64,000 bases of DNA from Shewanella litorisediminis (GCF_016834455.1 NZ_CP069213.1:2790501-2854500); one strand, 5' to 3'. Positions 20,001 to 30,388 are shown, counted from the first letter of the stretch. Translations and numbers: made by a program. The notes: a model not told the origin generated them from the sequence alone.

Positions 20001-20169
20001 TAAAGCCCTCGTCAACCACAACCGTTGAACCAATATGCCCCTTGGCATCCAAGCCGGGATCTATTCTGTACCGGCGCGCCGCGTCATCGCGCCGCTGACC
20101 TTTAAAGCAATCAACGACAGCCTGAACCGAGTTGGCCTGATAGGCCTGGTGTTTAAACTTGAGTTTCAT
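17065..20169 (-). CDS. res: Type III restriction enzyme, Res subunit
   Basis: The Res subunit (1,034 residues) supplies the ATP-driven translocase and nuclease of a type III restriction-modification system. The SF2 helicase core has Walker A ETGTGKT (about 102-108), [11 protein letters not shown] as motif II and [11 protein letters not shown]...[15 protein letters not shown] as motifs V-VI. A C-terminal PD-(D/E)xK nuclease is visible as NPDW (about 962) and AETKG (about 981-983). The start is the ATG at 20169, with a GTG one codon earlier, and the gene begins 12 nt after mod ends. Length is normal for the family and no key residue is missing. Confidence 0.95.
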   Translation of the reverse strand: MKLKFKHQAYQANSVQAVVDCFKGQRRDDAARRYRIDPGLDAKGHIGSTVVVDEGFKNAELQLTSDQLLANIQAVQARQYLPQSTKLVATKASPVNLDIEMETGTGKTYCYVKTIFELNKQYGWSKFIIVVPSIAIREGVYKSLQITAEHFLEDYHKKARFFIYNSKQLHELETFSSDGGINVMVINVQAFNARGADARRIYGQERTLADGTKVLEGLDSFQSRKPIDIIKANRPIMILDEPQKMEGTKTLDSFAEFNPLFMLRYSATHKTEHNKVFRLDALDAYNQKLVKKIAVRGITTKGLDGTNAYLYLEQIEVSAKKAPVARLEFEVSLASGGIKREVRKVNKGYNLFEQSNGLDQYQGFVVSDINANTDTISFTNGIELTAGDACGDVSESALRRMQIREAVKAHFEKERQLFGQGIKVLSLFFIDEVAKYRDYSAADEKGEYARIFEEEYLQERDNHLGLFDGEYQTYLKEIAVEKTHDGYFSIDKKSKRLVDPVVGKKATETDDVDAYDLILKNKERLLSFSEPTRFIFSHSALREGWDNPNVFVICTLKHSDNTISRRQEVGRGLRLAVNQFGDRMDDPLRVHDINRLTVVASESYKDFVAALQRDISDSLSERPQKANAKYFTGLVLHTEQGDIKISEEMARKIERYLVKNDYTDEQDRITDTYLKAKEEGTLAQLPEELQPFADQIVIMLDAVYSDKRLPDVGDDRKGKINPLNSNFDKKEFQELWSRINHKAIYQVEFDSSELVNKASRALDAKLRVEKLHFNIVRGEQVDSTTVEQLKAGQGFMVSETEREEYQHSVHSSVKYDLLGKISELTKLKRSTVAAILQKIDPTVFAQFRHNPEDFISKAALLINEQKATMVVEHLTYDLLEERFDTSIFTAGQVKQDFTNAGNPLKKHIYDYLVTDSEVERKFVFGDTKSDEQGGLELAKEVSVYAKLPKGFFIPTPVGNYNPDWAIAFEEGAVKHVYFVAETKGSMASLQLKGMEEAKIECAQRFFNKLNAEIASKNVSYSVVDNFKSLMDLVR

Positions 20170-20181
20170 CACCTCACCCCG

Positions 20182-22176
20182 TTAGATAGTCTTAACATCG
20201 GTGGTGGGGCTTAACTGCTTAAGCAACTGCTCCACGTTGATTTTGGCAGCATCAGAGGCAAAGCCCGCATCGCGGAACACCAGTCGCAGCGGTGAAAAAG
20301 CCGCTAACGCTTTGATGAAAGCTTCATTCACAGCCCCGGTTTTATCAAAACAGGCTACCAGGGCACCGTGGCAGTTATTCGAGTCGGCATCGACAAAGAA
20401 AACTGTCTTACCGGCAATGGTTTCATGGCGAATGGGCAGTGCAAGATCTACTCCCCAGTCCAACATGACCTGGAACAGCAGATCCTCTTCTGTACGATCT
20501 TCTTTAACATTTTCGACTTGAGCAAACAGATCGGTTTGCGCAATCGCATCAGGATTGTAGTACACCTCTGACATATTGGACGAGTCAATTTTAAGGACGC
20601 GGAAGCCTATATCCTGGTTCCACTTATCATGACATGCCCCAGACAGCACACTTTTCCCGGCGCGACGGATGCGTTCACGGCTGACTTCGGGAATGGTCTC
20701 GAATCCAGCTTGAAACGCAGCGGACTTCTCACTCGTCTTCTCATCCAACTGAACCATCACAAATCTTCGGTTGCCACCGTCAGTCGCGTTTTGCAGCATG
20801 ACCGAGTGCGCTGTTGTAGAAGAACCAGCAAAAAAATCGACAACGATGTCGTCGCTCTCAGTTAACATTTCGACCACTTCCTGAAGCACGATCTCGTCTT
20901 TCGGAAAGTCGAACAGATCACCATCCATGAGAGCACGCAACCGTTTTGAAGCTGCACGTCCATCCTGATAAAACACGCTGTACGGCGTTTGCTGTTCTTT
21001 GTCCTTTAGGTACGACTTGATGCAAGGCACAGAGTTTTCATCATCTCCAAAATGCACGCGATCCTCATCTACCCATTCCTGCATGCGTTTGGGATCGCTA
21101 GTCATCCAGCCCCTAGAAGGTACTTTAACGGGCTTCTTTGTAATGGGGTGAAGCACCTCGTATTTTGGTCCACCACCGCCTGGCCACGAAATATCTGCTG
21201 CGAAGTAGATCCCACGCTTATCTATGTTGTTGTAGTGCTTGTGATTTTTTGATGGATGGCCATCAGCGAGAGACCGATACCACTCCCTCAACCCCTCAGT
21301 CATAACCTTGTAATCGTTGACATTTTGGCGTTTCAAACGTTCAAACTGAGCGTAGATTTCATCCAAGCCTTTCTTGCGCTGCCGCCATGTAACTTGCTTA
21401 GCACGCAAATATTCGACATCGCGGGCATAGCACACAATGTATTCGTGGGAAACAGACACTAACCGTGAATCATTTTTCCGCCCAGCAGCCCATACCATAT
21501 CAGCGACGAAATTGGACTGACCGAATATTTCGTCCATTATCAAGCGCAACCTGGGGTGCTCGCCTTCATCGCAGGAAACAAAGATGGCACCGTCCTGTCT
21601 GAGCATATTTTTGGCCAACCGAATGCGTGGTGCAATCATGGTGAGCCAATTGGAATGGAAGCGACCATTATCTTCCAAATTGGCAACTAGGCGAACACCT
21701 TCATCGCTGCGATCGCCCGATGCGACTTGATGTGAAATCTGATCAGATGCGAAAGTATCCTTGTAAATAAAGTCCTTTCCTGTGTTGTATGGTGGGTCGA
21801 TATAGATCAGCTTGACCTTGCCGAGATATGTCTCCTGCAACAACTTAAGCGCGTCGAGGTTATCACCTTCGATAAACAGGTTCTTGGTGGTATCGAAGTC
21901 CACGCTTTCTTCCCGACAAGGCCGCAGCGTCTTGGCAATCGGTGCATTAGCAGTTAGCAGCGCTTCGCGCTTGCCGGGCCAGTTGAGCTCATAACGCTCC
22001 TGTGGCCCGTCGACGATATGGTCCGAGAGCTCCTGTTTAAGCAGATCGAAATCGATGGCCTGTTTGAGTTTGCCATCTTTACCCCGTAATTCGGTTACGC
22101 AATTCGGAAACAAGGCCGCCAATTGCTCGATATTCTGCGCCACCAGATTGGGGCTATGCATTTTTAACTTTTCCAT
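20182..22176 (-). CDS. mod: Type III DNA methyltransferase, Mod subunit
   Basis: A 664-residue beta-class N6-adenine methyltransferase that sets target specificity for the Res subunit. DPPY with NTGKDF is at 127-136 and the SAM-binding DFFAGSSTT follows at 447-455, the beta-class order. The region between them carries the target recognition domain (about 230-400). The ATG at 22174-22176 has AAAGGAACGAC upstream and is preferred over an in-frame start 39 nt earlier. It lies 73 nt after the UvrD-like helicase gene and 12 nt before res. No simple repeat that could drive phase variation is seen in the frame. Confidence 0.95.
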   Translation of the reverse strand: MEKLKMHSPNLVAQNIEQLAALFPNCVTELRGKDGKLKQAIDFDLLKQELSDHIVDGPQERYELNWPGKREALLTANAPIAKTLRPCREESVDFDTTKNLFIEGDNLDALKLLQETYLGKVKLIYIDPPYNTGKDFIYKDTFASDQISHQVASGDRSDEGVRLVANLEDNGRFHSNWLTMIAPRIRLAKNMLRQDGAIFVSCDEGEHPRLRLIMDEIFGQSNFVADMVWAAGRKNDSRLVSVSHEYIVCYARDVEYLRAKQVTWRQRKKGLDEIYAQFERLKRQNVNDYKVMTEGLREWYRSLADGHPSKNHKHYNNIDKRGIYFAADISWPGGGGPKYEVLHPITKKPVKVPSRGWMTSDPKRMQEWVDEDRVHFGDDENSVPCIKSYLKDKEQQTPYSVFYQDGRAASKRLRALMDGDLFDFPKDEIVLQEVVEMLTESDDIVVDFFAGSSTTAHSVMLQNATDGGNRRFVMVQLDEKTSEKSAAFQAGFETIPEVSRERIRRAGKSVLSGACHDKWNQDIGFRVLKIDSSNMSEVYYNPDAIAQTDLFAQVENVKEDRTEEDLLFQVMLDWGVDLALPIRHETIAGKTVFFVDADSNNCHGALVACFDKTGAVNEAFIKALAAFSPLRLVFRDAGFASDAAKINVEQLLKQLSPTTDVKTI

Positions 22177-22249
22177 TGTCGTTCCTTTAAGTACCACGCA
22201 GCTTTTACTTTGCATGGCAGACTATCTGTGTAAATTAACTTAGCTATGT

Positions 22250-24943
22250 TCAATCGGCTTGCTGCCAGCGTTGGCAGAAATGCGTCCGAAGACTTTCGAT
22301 GCTTGCTGGCAAGCATGTCTGGCAGGTTACGCCCAGATAAGTAGCCGCACGGGTCGTCCCGACATACAGGTATTTATCAAACAAGGCTGGTTGTTGTGCA
22401 GAAAGCTGATCAATGCCGATAAAAAACACCGCTTCAAACTCCAGCCCTTTGATGTGTTGGATATCGAATACCCGCACACTGCTCTCCTGCCCTACTGCCT
22501 GGCCCTCATGACAGGCAACCACCTGAATGTTGTGTTCGGCCAATACCCGGTCCAGCGCTGCAGCGACAGGTGATACCTCACTCTCGCTGTTAACGAATAT
22601 TGCGGTTGACGGTAGCTCGCCAACAAACTGCTCAATTTCACGGATACGATCCGCAAGCCAATTAACGACACTGTCTGTCGTCGCGGCGTCTTCCAGCAGC
22701 GCTGGGGCAACCCCGGTGTTATCCATATGGGCCGGTAAACTGGCGTGTTGCTCGTTACCGCCCATCACCCGGATCATGGCATGAGCCAATTCGTTCAATT
22801 GCTGACTTTGGCGGTAGGTAATGGAGACTTCTTTGATGTCAATGTCAGGGTAAAGCCATTTTAATTCGTTAACTGAGCGTGCCCCCCACGTGGTGAGACG
22901 TTGGTTAAAGTCGCCACAGGCAAAGAATGAACGCAGCTGAGGGTGAGCCAGTGCGGCCATACAGGCTAGCTGAACAGGTGAGAAATCCGTTGCTTCATCC
23001 ACCAGAATTTGGTTGCAGTAATGCCCTAATACAGGCTTCAGTGATGACCATGCTGGGGCATCTATGTCACGCAGCACATTAGGGCGACTCAACAATTCCC
23101 ATGCAGACCGCAGGCTTGCAAGTAAGACGATGTCGAGCTCCAAAGGATGGATATCACGTGCATCAAAACTGCCTTCCTGATACCAACGATTTGCTGGTTG
23201 GCTTTCACGCCTGAAAGCACGATATCGTTTGGGCATCCCGTCGAGGTAACGTTTTACCGGGTTAATGAAACGACGCGCACTGGTCTGTATCAGAAGGCTT
23301 GCACCGACTTCAGCACTATCAGCCTGCGTTAGGCCCCGCTCCCCCAGCCACTCAATTATCTTGCCATTACGCGAGTTTTTACTTAGTGCACGTTTTGAAG
23401 CTGTAGCCTTGGCATGAGCACTGACCGCAGCGTTGTATGCGGCGATCATTTTTTCTACCGGAGTTTTTTGCGCTAAGAGCTCCTCTTCATCTTCATCCAG
23501 GTCTTCATCAAACTCAGCAGTGTTTGCTTGCTGTTGCAAACTATCAACAAAGACACCAAAGCTCGACTTAAAGTTGTTGTCACGGTTTAACTGGAGATTC
23601 AAAGAGGCTCTTATCTTCTTATCCGAGGCCTCTTTCAGACTACTTACAATAGCTTGTATTTTCGGGATCTCTTGTACCAGTAAGCTGAATATGGAGGCCA
23701 TTGAACCTTCAGCCTCCTTTGACACAATGCCTTGAAGACGCGAGCCCAGTTGATTGACGTTGGGGATTTGAGTGCCGGTCAGCAGATCCGCAGCATCTCG
23801 CAACTCCTGAACGAAGGTATTAAGCTGCCAGGTGTTGAACTCATTAAACCATTGAATAGGTTGTTCTATTGCTGATTGCAGCAGATTATTCAAACTGTCT
23901 CGAAGAATAAAACCGCTACCGGAAGAGGTACGAAGAACACTAAATGTGCCTCGGGCCAGCTCTCTTTGATAGTCACGCCATGTTTTGATGTTTTGATCGG
24001 GAGCGGCAACACCTTCCCGTGCAAACGCTTCTTTGAGGTACTGCTTGAGCAACTCCGTTGGGGTAAACATAAGCCAGCTGTGGGTATGAGCCTTCCCTTG
24101 CTTGGAGACGATAGTTTCTATTAAGTGTTGTTCTGACTCATCCAGAAAGGCAGCATCCAGCTTTTGGCCCAGACGGCGGATCAGGGTCGTGGTTTTACCC
24201 GTACCTGGTGGGCCTAAAATCAGCAAGCGCTGGTCTAATGGAAGACGAAAAATTTCGTCCTGATATTGGTCGAGGATGGGCTGATCCCTAAGCCCCATCT
24301 TAGTGATAACGCTACGACGGAGGCCTTCTACTATATTCGTTGTCGCCCCCTCCTCAGCCAGCAACTGACTCAGAATGTCTTCGGTGACCTCTTCTCCAAC
24401 GACCTTAGTTAAAAGCGCTCTTAGCGATTCAACCGTAAAAGGCCCAAAATCTTCAGCCTCCACAACTGTGTTTCGTGCGTCCCAGCCTTCTGGCGTGATG
24501 TTCGGACTCAGTGTGGAGCGAGCAAGGACCTCAAAAACAGAGCCATCCGGAATCGTAATCGTACTTCCAATATCCAGAGACGCTAAACGGCCTAAAGGAG
24601 CTCGATAGCTGACCATATTTGGAATGCCCGATAACGCTGTCGTTCGGCATATATAGAAGGTTCGCTCATTCCCTTCTTTATCGCCAACAACAACACGAGC
24701 AATGGCCGGTTCTTTGGACAGCGTGTAGTAACTATCGCGATTTGCTTGGCTAATCTTTCCTAAAGATTGGAGAGCTTCGCTTGCCATCAATGTATTGACA
24801 CTTGCCAACGACTCGGAACCAAGCATGTGCGCGGCTTGTAATTTGTTCTTAGCCGTCTCAGAAATGCGTTCAAACTGTCCTAACACTTCCTCCGCTACAA
24901 ATTCGATATGTTGCCTTGGCGCATCTTTTAGATCCAGCGTCAT
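22250..24943 (-). CDS. UvrD-like SF1 helicase of the defence cluster
   Basis: An 897-residue protein with an SF1A (UvrD/Rep) helicase in its C-terminal two thirds. Walker A is GPPGTGKTT (244-252), motif II is ILVDEATDFSPVQ, motif IV-like is YRQSQQLNELAHAM, motif V is FDIQHIKGLEFEAVFF and motif VI is YLYVGTTRAATYLGV. The first ~220 residues have no recognised domain. The ATG overlaps the DUF4391 gene stop by 4 nt (ATGA), with GGAAGG upstream. It probably unwinds or translocates on DNA together with the SNF2-like partner in the same operon. Confidence 0.88.
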   Translation of the reverse strand: MTLDLKDAPRQHIEFVAEEVLGQFERISETAKNKLQAAHMLGSESLASVNTLMASEALQSLGKISQANRDSYYTLSKEPAIARVVVGDKEGNERTFYICRTTALSGIPNMVSYRAPLGRLASLDIGSTITIPDGSVFEVLARSTLSPNITPEGWDARNTVVEAEDFGPFTVESLRALLTKVVGEEVTEDILSQLLAEEGATTNIVEGLRRSVITKMGLRDQPILDQYQDEIFRLPLDQRLLILGPPGTGKTTTLIRRLGQKLDAAFLDESEQHLIETIVSKQGKAHTHSWLMFTPTELLKQYLKEAFAREGVAAPDQNIKTWRDYQRELARGTFSVLRTSSGSGFILRDSLNNLLQSAIEQPIQWFNEFNTWQLNTFVQELRDAADLLTGTQIPNVNQLGSRLQGIVSKEAEGSMASIFSLLVQEIPKIQAIVSSLKEASDKKIRASLNLQLNRDNNFKSSFGVFVDSLQQQANTAEFDEDLDEDEEELLAQKTPVEKMIAAYNAAVSAHAKATASKRALSKNSRNGKIIEWLGERGLTQADSAEVGASLLIQTSARRFINPVKRYLDGMPKRYRAFRRESQPANRWYQEGSFDARDIHPLELDIVLLASLRSAWELLSRPNVLRDIDAPAWSSLKPVLGHYCNQILVDEATDFSPVQLACMAALAHPQLRSFFACGDFNQRLTTWGARSVNELKWLYPDIDIKEVSITYRQSQQLNELAHAMIRVMGGNEQHASLPAHMDNTGVAPALLEDAATTDSVVNWLADRIREIEQFVGELPSTAIFVNSESEVSPVAAALDRVLAEHNIQVVACHEGQAVGQESSVRVFDIQHIKGLEFEAVFFIGIDQLSAQQPALFDKYLYVGTTRAATYLGVTCQTCLPASIESLRTHFCQRWQQAD

Positions 24944-25641
24944 ACATCCTTCCTGTCAGTCAATTGTTCAAGCTCATTTGTCAGCTGCCGCAGTACGGCA
25001 TTCATCTCCACCCTGCGGTTGAATTGCCTTTCTTTGGCAAGCTTACCGGCAATCTTTTCAATCTCACGCTGCTTTGACTTTACAAGAGCAATCCGCTCAA
25101 TCAGCTCAGCCAGGGTTTCATGCGTTCGTGCTGAAACCGGGAACAGTCGCATCAGGATCTGCTCGTAAAGTACTGCCAAATTTAATACTGTTGGCATGGA
25201 AGCTCTGACACTATCGCTTGGCAACCAGGCTGTGGCGAAGTAATCCGTCACAACCCAGCGATTAGCATCTGCATGATGTGGGCGTTTGTACGCCGCAACC
25301 ACTTGTGTTCTGCCAGCAAAACTCAGTTCAAAGATAATCGGATACGGTATTGCGCCATCAATGCAGCGCAGTACATCCCAATGCAGCTCTGGCGTTTTAA
25401 GCTGAATACTAAATATTTGCAGTTCCGGCACATCAGGTTTGGCCGGCAGGTTGATGGTTTCCGGCGCAAGCTTGTATTGCCAGACTATCTGCTCAACCTG
25501 TTCAATAAACAGCTCTTTTTGCTTGGTATTTGCGCTGCTGTGCTCATAAATCTTGTTTTTTGGCACCACACGCCCAAATTCAGCCTTTTTGGGATAGCTA
25601 ATCAAGGCAGTCTTGGCAACTGCCGCCAGAGCATGACTCAT
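24940..25641 (-). CDS. DUF4391 family protein
   Basis: A 233-residue protein of the DUF4391 family, which is repeatedly found beside SNF2-like helicases and type III restriction genes. Visible features are an N-terminal alpha/beta part with LISYPKKAEFGRVVPKNKIYEH and a C-terminal coiled coil (about 180-230, rich in Arg/Glu/Lys) suitable for binding a partner. No enzymatic motif is evident. Its start overlaps the SNF2 stop and its stop overlaps the UvrD start, each by ATGA, so the three are translated as a unit. Confidence 0.85.
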   Translation of the reverse strand: MSHALAAVAKTALISYPKKAEFGRVVPKNKIYEHSSANTKQKELFIEQVEQIVWQYKLAPETINLPAKPDVPELQIFSIQLKTPELHWDVLRCIDGAIPYPIIFELSFAGRTQVVAAYKRPHHADANRWVVTDYFATAWLPSDSVRASMPTVLNLAVLYEQILMRLFPVSARTHETLAELIERIALVKSKQREIEKIAGKLAKERQFNRRVEMNAVLRQLTNELEQLTDRKDV

Positions 25642-28600
25642 TCAGTCTCCTGAATAACCAAAAAGGTAATAAGCTCAAAGTCATCCAATCCTGCGATAGT
25701 GTTAGTCAGCGCTGAGGTTTTACCTGAGCTGAAAAGGCTATCGAGGTCTTTTTCTGCTTTTACTTCGATCATCGAGCGGATTGTCATACCCAGAAGTTCC
25801 GAGTAACGCTGCATGTCTCTGCCATCATTGGTTTCTTTGTTGAAGGACTGACAGGCAATAGCAACGGGCAGTGCCTGCCCCTTGCAGCCACTGCGGACCA
25901 AGTCAAGCAGACGCTTTACTTCTGTATGATCGCTAATTACCTTACCGTTGCGCGCAATGTAGACAAGATAATAAGGATGCAATCTGTTATGTTGGTTCAC
26001 ATTCACGTCAGGATTGCGATTTCGCAGGGTAAAAATAACCCCAGGCTCAAGGCCTAATGCGGGGTTTGCTGAAACGACAGCATGCATCCCGTTAGGTATG
26101 TGCCTGGGTTCACCGTGTGCTTTTACATAGTTGAGCAAATCCATCCTGAAGTCGTTGAGTCCAAGGTCAGTTATTGACACGCCAGTTTTGAGATCTTCGA
26201 GCTCAATAACCTCTTCCTGAAGGCGCCTCAGTTGTTCTTTACGGTAAGTAACATCATTTGCCTGCGCCGAGAGCACGTTATCATCACCCGTTGCCGTAAC
26301 GTCAGCGATCATCATCCGGCTCTCAACCCGTTCTTTCAAGTTGATATACTCGTCAAGCGTGATATCCGGCCAGTAGTTAACCAATTGAATACTGGTATTC
26401 AGCGAACCAATACGATCAACGCGCCCGAACCGCTGAATAATGCGAACAGGGTTCCAGTGGATGTCATAGTTAATCAGGTAGTCACAATCCTGAAGGTTTT
26501 GACCTTCGGAAATACAGTCGGTACCAATAAGCAGGTCGATTTCTGCTGGTTCGTTAGGCAGTACAACGGCCTTTTCCTTTGAGCGTGGTGAAAATAGCGT
26601 CAGTAATTCCTGAAAATCATAACTTTTCTTTAAATGGCTGTTCTTTAGCGTTGATTGCGGCGCTCCTTTACCTGTTACTTTAGCGCTGTGCAAAGCCTGG
26701 CTTGCCAATAACTCGGGAGCCAAGTTGGCATACAGATAATCAGCGGTGTCTGCAAACGCAGTGAAGATCAATATCTTCTTATTGCCGGGATTCATCGGCG
26801 CATTGATTTTACTTAACACCAAGGCCTTCAGGTGTTGTAGCTTTGCATCATCGGCTGGTGTAATTTTGTTCATCGATGTCAACAGTGCATCGATGATTTC
26901 CAAGTCAACTTTCAGCTCATGCTCCCACGACGGTAAGTCCATGTCTGCAAGGCTGATTTTAATCTTCCCGCCAATCTCGTTATCACCAATCAACGGGAGA
27001 TCGTCATCGTCGGCGTCCAGATTTTCCAGCTGCTCAGTCAAATCTCCCACGCTGTAGCCATTGCCAGCAATACCACGGTTCTGATTGAATGCACTGATCT
27101 TATCCAAAGTATTCACATGGTTTGAACGCAGGGATTGGAGCGTTAACCTGAAGGACTCGATGGAACTTTCCAAGCGCTTCAGCAGGTTTGTGGTCATTAA
27201 AGCCTGTAGACTTCTTTCGCGGTCCGCTTGCCTGAGCTTACCTTTACCCCCACCAACCTGAGTGTCGTACATCTCTTCATATTTTCTGAGTCGACTTGGG
27301 AGGATGTAGCTAATCGGCGCATATACCGCGAGCTTGAGCAAGGATAATTGCCCAAAAATCTCATTAAAGCTCATCACATCGGTTCGATTTGTGAGCTGGC
27401 AGTGAAATGATAAAGGTTTACGACGCTCAGGGAATTGGCCTATATCCTTGGTATCGTAAAAAGTTTGGATGTGCTTTCGTGAGCGCGCAATCGTGACGCT
27501 ATCGAGCAACTCAAAGAAATCAAAATCCAACGAGTCAAGAATCGCCCGAGCGGTACGCTCTTCAGGTGGCAGTTTTACCCAAGCATTAAAACTCGCTTGA
27601 GCGCCACGAAAAATCTCCTCAACGGTCTTTTCAGTTCGCAGCCGCTTAGTGAGATTCTCGGACTCCCCCTCGTAGGCCAACGCCAACTGGTTACGAAGAT
27701 CATTGAAACGGTTATTCACCGGTGTGGCTGAAAGCATCAGCACTTTGGTTTTTACGCCCTCCTTAATGACCTTGTTCATCAGCTTTTGATAACGGGTTTC
27801 TTTATCTTTATAGGCGTCGTTATTACGAAAGTTATGCGATTCATCTATCACCACTAGGTCATAGTTACCCCAGTTGATACGGTTCAATGGTGTGCCAAAG
27901 GACTCTCCGCTGGTGCGGCTTAAGTCGGTATGGCAAAGCACATCATAGTTGAAACGGTCACGCGCAAAGATATTCGTCTTGAGGTTACGGTTGTAATTCA
28001 GCCAGTTGTCTGCAAGCTTCTTTGGGCATAACACCAGCACAGACTTGTTGCGCAATTCGTAATATTTGACGACGGCCAAGGCAGTAAACGTTTTGCCCAA
28101 GCCTACGCTATCGGCCAGAATGCAGCCACTGTAGGTCTCAAGCTTGTTAATGATGCCAGTTGCCGCATCTCTCTGATAGTTAAATAGTTTCTTCCAAATT
28201 AGCGTTTCTTGGTAACCTGTTCGATCATTTGGTAACACATCTTCGTTAATATCATCTAAAAATTCATTGAAGATGTTGTACAGCATCAGAAAGTAGATGC
28301 TCTCTGGCGAGTTTTCCTGATATACGGACTCTATGTGTTCACATATCTGTGAGGTCACGTCTTCTAGTTTCTCTGGGTCCTGCCATATCTGATTAAACAG
28401 ATTGAGGTAGGTAGCTGTAAACGTTGGCTCATCCATTTTGTTGACGAAGTTGGAGACTGCATTGCCTGGCTGATAGCCAAGATCTACGGCGGTAAATCCA
28501 TGCAATGGCATGTAAGCCGTCACTTCGTCGCTGGTTTGAACACTGGCAAACTGCTGCATCGGGGCCTTACTGCGATTGGACCTGAACTTTGCCTTACGCC

Positions 28601-28937
28601 TCATCCAGTCCGCACATTCTTTGGCAATCGCTCGCTGAGTGAGTTTATTGCGAAGCTGAATCTCGAACTCGCTCCCATATAGGCTTCGCTCCCGGTCAGC
28701 TTTTGGAATGTGAAACTCTCTGCGCTCCTTACGGATCTTATCGGTCACCTCATTGGCGGTAAACGTTGGCGAGGTAAAGATAAATTGAAGCTCGTCAATC
28801 TTTTCCAGTTCAGCTTTCAACGCTTCGAACGCATACATAGAGAAACAAGAAGCGGCGATTTTCAGCCTAGCACCTGGTTTAAGGGTCTGCCGTAGGTCAT
28901 CACCAAGTAGCCGATTAATGTTATCTATCAGTTCCAT
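25638..28937 (-). CDS. SNF2-like DEAD/DEAH-box helicase
   Basis: A 1,099-residue SF2 helicase. The helicase core has DSVGLGKTFTALAV (276-289), VIDESHNFRNN (motif II, DESH at 365-368), LMLSATPVNN (motif III) and, about 800-850, GTDCISEGQNLQDCDYLINY with HWNPVRIIQRFGRVDRIGS (motifs V-VI). The first ~60 residues (KIAASCFSMYAFEAL... LQFIFTSPTF) recall the PLD-like N-terminus of DISARM-type helicases, but no HKD motif is seen. Its gene begins 106 bp after mrr and is coupled to DUF4391 and UvrD downstream. Confidence 0.9.
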   Translation of the reverse strand: MELIDNINRLLGDDLRQTLKPGARLKIAASCFSMYAFEALKAELEKIDELQFIFTSPTFTANEVTDKIRKERREFHIPKADRERSLYGSEFEIQLRNKLTQRAIAKECADWMRRKAKFRSNRSKAPMQQFASVQTSDEVTAYMPLHGFTAVDLGYQPGNAVSNFVNKMDEPTFTATYLNLFNQIWQDPEKLEDVTSQICEHIESVYQENSPESIYFLMLYNIFNEFLDDINEDVLPNDRTGYQETLIWKKLFNYQRDAATGIINKLETYSGCILADSVGLGKTFTALAVVKYYELRNKSVLVLCPKKLADNWLNYNRNLKTNIFARDRFNYDVLCHTDLSRTSGESFGTPLNRINWGNYDLVVIDESHNFRNNDAYKDKETRYQKLMNKVIKEGVKTKVLMLSATPVNNRFNDLRNQLALAYEGESENLTKRLRTEKTVEEIFRGAQASFNAWVKLPPEERTARAILDSLDFDFFELLDSVTIARSRKHIQTFYDTKDIGQFPERRKPLSFHCQLTNRTDVMSFNEIFGQLSLLKLAVYAPISYILPSRLRKYEEMYDTQVGGGKGKLRQADRERSLQALMTTNLLKRLESSIESFRLTLQSLRSNHVNTLDKISAFNQNRGIAGNGYSVGDLTEQLENLDADDDDLPLIGDNEIGGKIKISLADMDLPSWEHELKVDLEIIDALLTSMNKITPADDAKLQHLKALVLSKINAPMNPGNKKILIFTAFADTADYLYANLAPELLASQALHSAKVTGKGAPQSTLKNSHLKKSYDFQELLTLFSPRSKEKAVVLPNEPAEIDLLIGTDCISEGQNLQDCDYLINYDIHWNPVRIIQRFGRVDRIGSLNTSIQLVNYWPDITLDEYINLKERVESRMMIADVTATGDDNVLSAQANDVTYRKEQLRRLQEEVIELEDLKTGVSITDLGLNDFRMDLLNYVKAHGEPRHIPNGMHAVVSANPALGLEPGVIFTLRNRNPDVNVNQHNRLHPYYLVYIARNGKVISDHTEVKRLLDLVRSGCKGQALPVAIACQSFNKETNDGRDMQRYSELLGMTIRSMIEVKAEKDLDSLFSSGKTSALTNTIAGLDDFELITFLVIQETE

Positions 28938-29043
28938 TGAAACCTCGCCTTTGTTATTCCAGTATTTGTTGAGCGTTGCTTTGGGCTTAAATTTTAAAGT
29001 GGAGACTTACAAGGAAATAAGAACAACCCTTAACATGGCTCCA

Positions 29044-29973
29044 CTACTCTTCTGCAAAATAATCCGAATCTATAGCCTTTACGGCATATAGCTCGCGGGT
29101 CGATACGCCGACATTATGCTCTATCATCAGCGCCGCGAGTTCGCGCCCATCGATGAGCACGATGCGCTTTTCAATCATGGAGACGAATTCTCGGGCATCT
29201 TTGCTGAAACTGGAGGTAGTAATAAATACCCCTTTGCGGGCGCGGTGCATATCCAGCGCGCCAGCGAAGGCTTGAATGTCTGGCCTGCCAATCGTGTTAT
29301 CACGGTAGCGTTTGGCTTGCAGGTAGATGGAATCAAGCCCGAGCTTATCTTCCTTGAGGATGCCATCAATACCGCCATCGTTACTGTACTGAGTCGCCTG
29401 CCCTGCATCCTTTTGGCTGCCGCCATAGCCCATGGCCAGCATTAAGTCGACGACCAGTTGCTCAAAGAACTTGGGCGAAAGACTGTGGATTTGCTCCAGC
29501 AGTTCATCGGCAAGTGCAGAGTTCAGGGCAGCAAAGGCTTTTGATATTTGCTCAGAAGGTGTAAGAGTCGAGTCGTCTACGGTTTCAGGAGGTTTGGCTT
29601 TTAATGATTGCGATGTAGTCTGGTTTGACATCTGTTTGTACTGAACAAACTCATCAAACTGACTTAAGTATTGGTTATTTACCTTGTGGCCAGAATGCAA
29701 CGCCACCAGCCCTCGCTCTGTTATGCGACAAACGCCACGGCTTGGCTGCTCAAGAAGCATCGCTTTTACCAAATATTCCTTGGCCCATCCAACCCGGTTA
29801 TAGACGTAGGTTTGTTTGCCACTTGGAAGCGTCAGCGCCAGTTGCTCATCACTGATACCATATACCGCTGCAGCTTCTGCTGTAATTTGGCGTAATGACT
29901 TGAGTTGACCGTCAGCAAGCACCTTCAGCACGGCTGGCATCATCTCTTCGTAGCTTGGAATTGTTTCGACCAT
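29044..29973 (-). CDS. mrr: Mrr-type restriction endonuclease
   Basis: A 309-residue modification-dependent or type IV-style endonuclease. The N-terminal Mrr_N winged helix (about 5-95) is followed by a linker and a C-terminal restriction endonuclease-like domain. The catalytic residues are visible as E171, D199 and D203 in NDGGIDG, and Q219-x-K221 in YLQAKRY. Length matches E. coli Mrr (304). It is the first gene of the minus-strand defence run. It could act on methylated phage DNA. Whether it tolerates the methylation made by the neighbouring Mod is unknown. Confidence 0.93.
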   Translation of the reverse strand: MVETIPSYEEMMPAVLKVLADGQLKSLRQITAEAAAVYGISDEQLALTLPSGKQTYVYNRVGWAKEYLVKAMLLEQPSRGVCRITERGLVALHSGHKVNNQYLSQFDEFVQYKQMSNQTTSQSLKAKPPETVDDSTLTPSEQISKAFAALNSALADELLEQIHSLSPKFFEQLVVDLMLAMGYGGSQKDAGQATQYSNDGGIDGILKEDKLGLDSIYLQAKRYRDNTIGRPDIQAFAGALDMHRARKGVFITTSSFSKDAREFVSMIEKRIVLIDGRELAALMIEHNVGVSTRELYAVKAIDSDYFAEE

Positions 29974-30196
29974 CCCTGTGCCTCTTGTTAATTCTTAGAT
30001 TAAGGTAGTGTTGTAAAAACTGCTCGTCATTGACATTCAAGCAATCAGTAACTGATTTATTGATTGGTGCCAGTGACTTAATCATCCTTAATACTGTTGG
30101 ATGATTGTGCCAGACTCAGCGAACCGTATCCAGTGCGGCAGGCCACAGAATCCAGCTTTCCTTCAGCCATATCGACCCAAATAATGGCGTGATTAA

Positions 30197-30388
30197 CTAG
30201 TCGCGATTCGTATCTTGTTTGCTGATTTTATCTGCTATCCATTCATCAATCTCTTCCTCACCCCAAGCAACCAGCCTCGGGCCAAGCTTCACTGGCCTGG
30301 GAAAGTAGCCAGCTGCCATGCAGTTGTTGATGGATGAGCCGCCTAGACCGGTACGTTCAGTGACTTGCTTCAATAGGATGAGTTTCAT
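30197..30388 (-). CDS. AlpA-family transcriptional regulator (1)
   Basis: A 63-residue MerR-like helix-turn-helix protein of the AlpA family; in CP4-57, AlpA activates excision of the island from ssrA. The motif LLKQVTERTGLGGSSINNCMAAGYFPRPVKLG...VAWGEEEIDEWI is typical. The Ser/Arg usually seen in the recognition helix (SRxTIYR) is altered to GGSSINN, suggesting drift or altered specificity. A 14-bp inverted repeat lies 28 bp upstream of its start. Confidence 0.85.
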   Translation of the reverse strand: MKLILLKQVTERTGLGGSSINNCMAAGYFPRPVKLGPRLVAWGEEEIDEWIADKISKQDTNRD

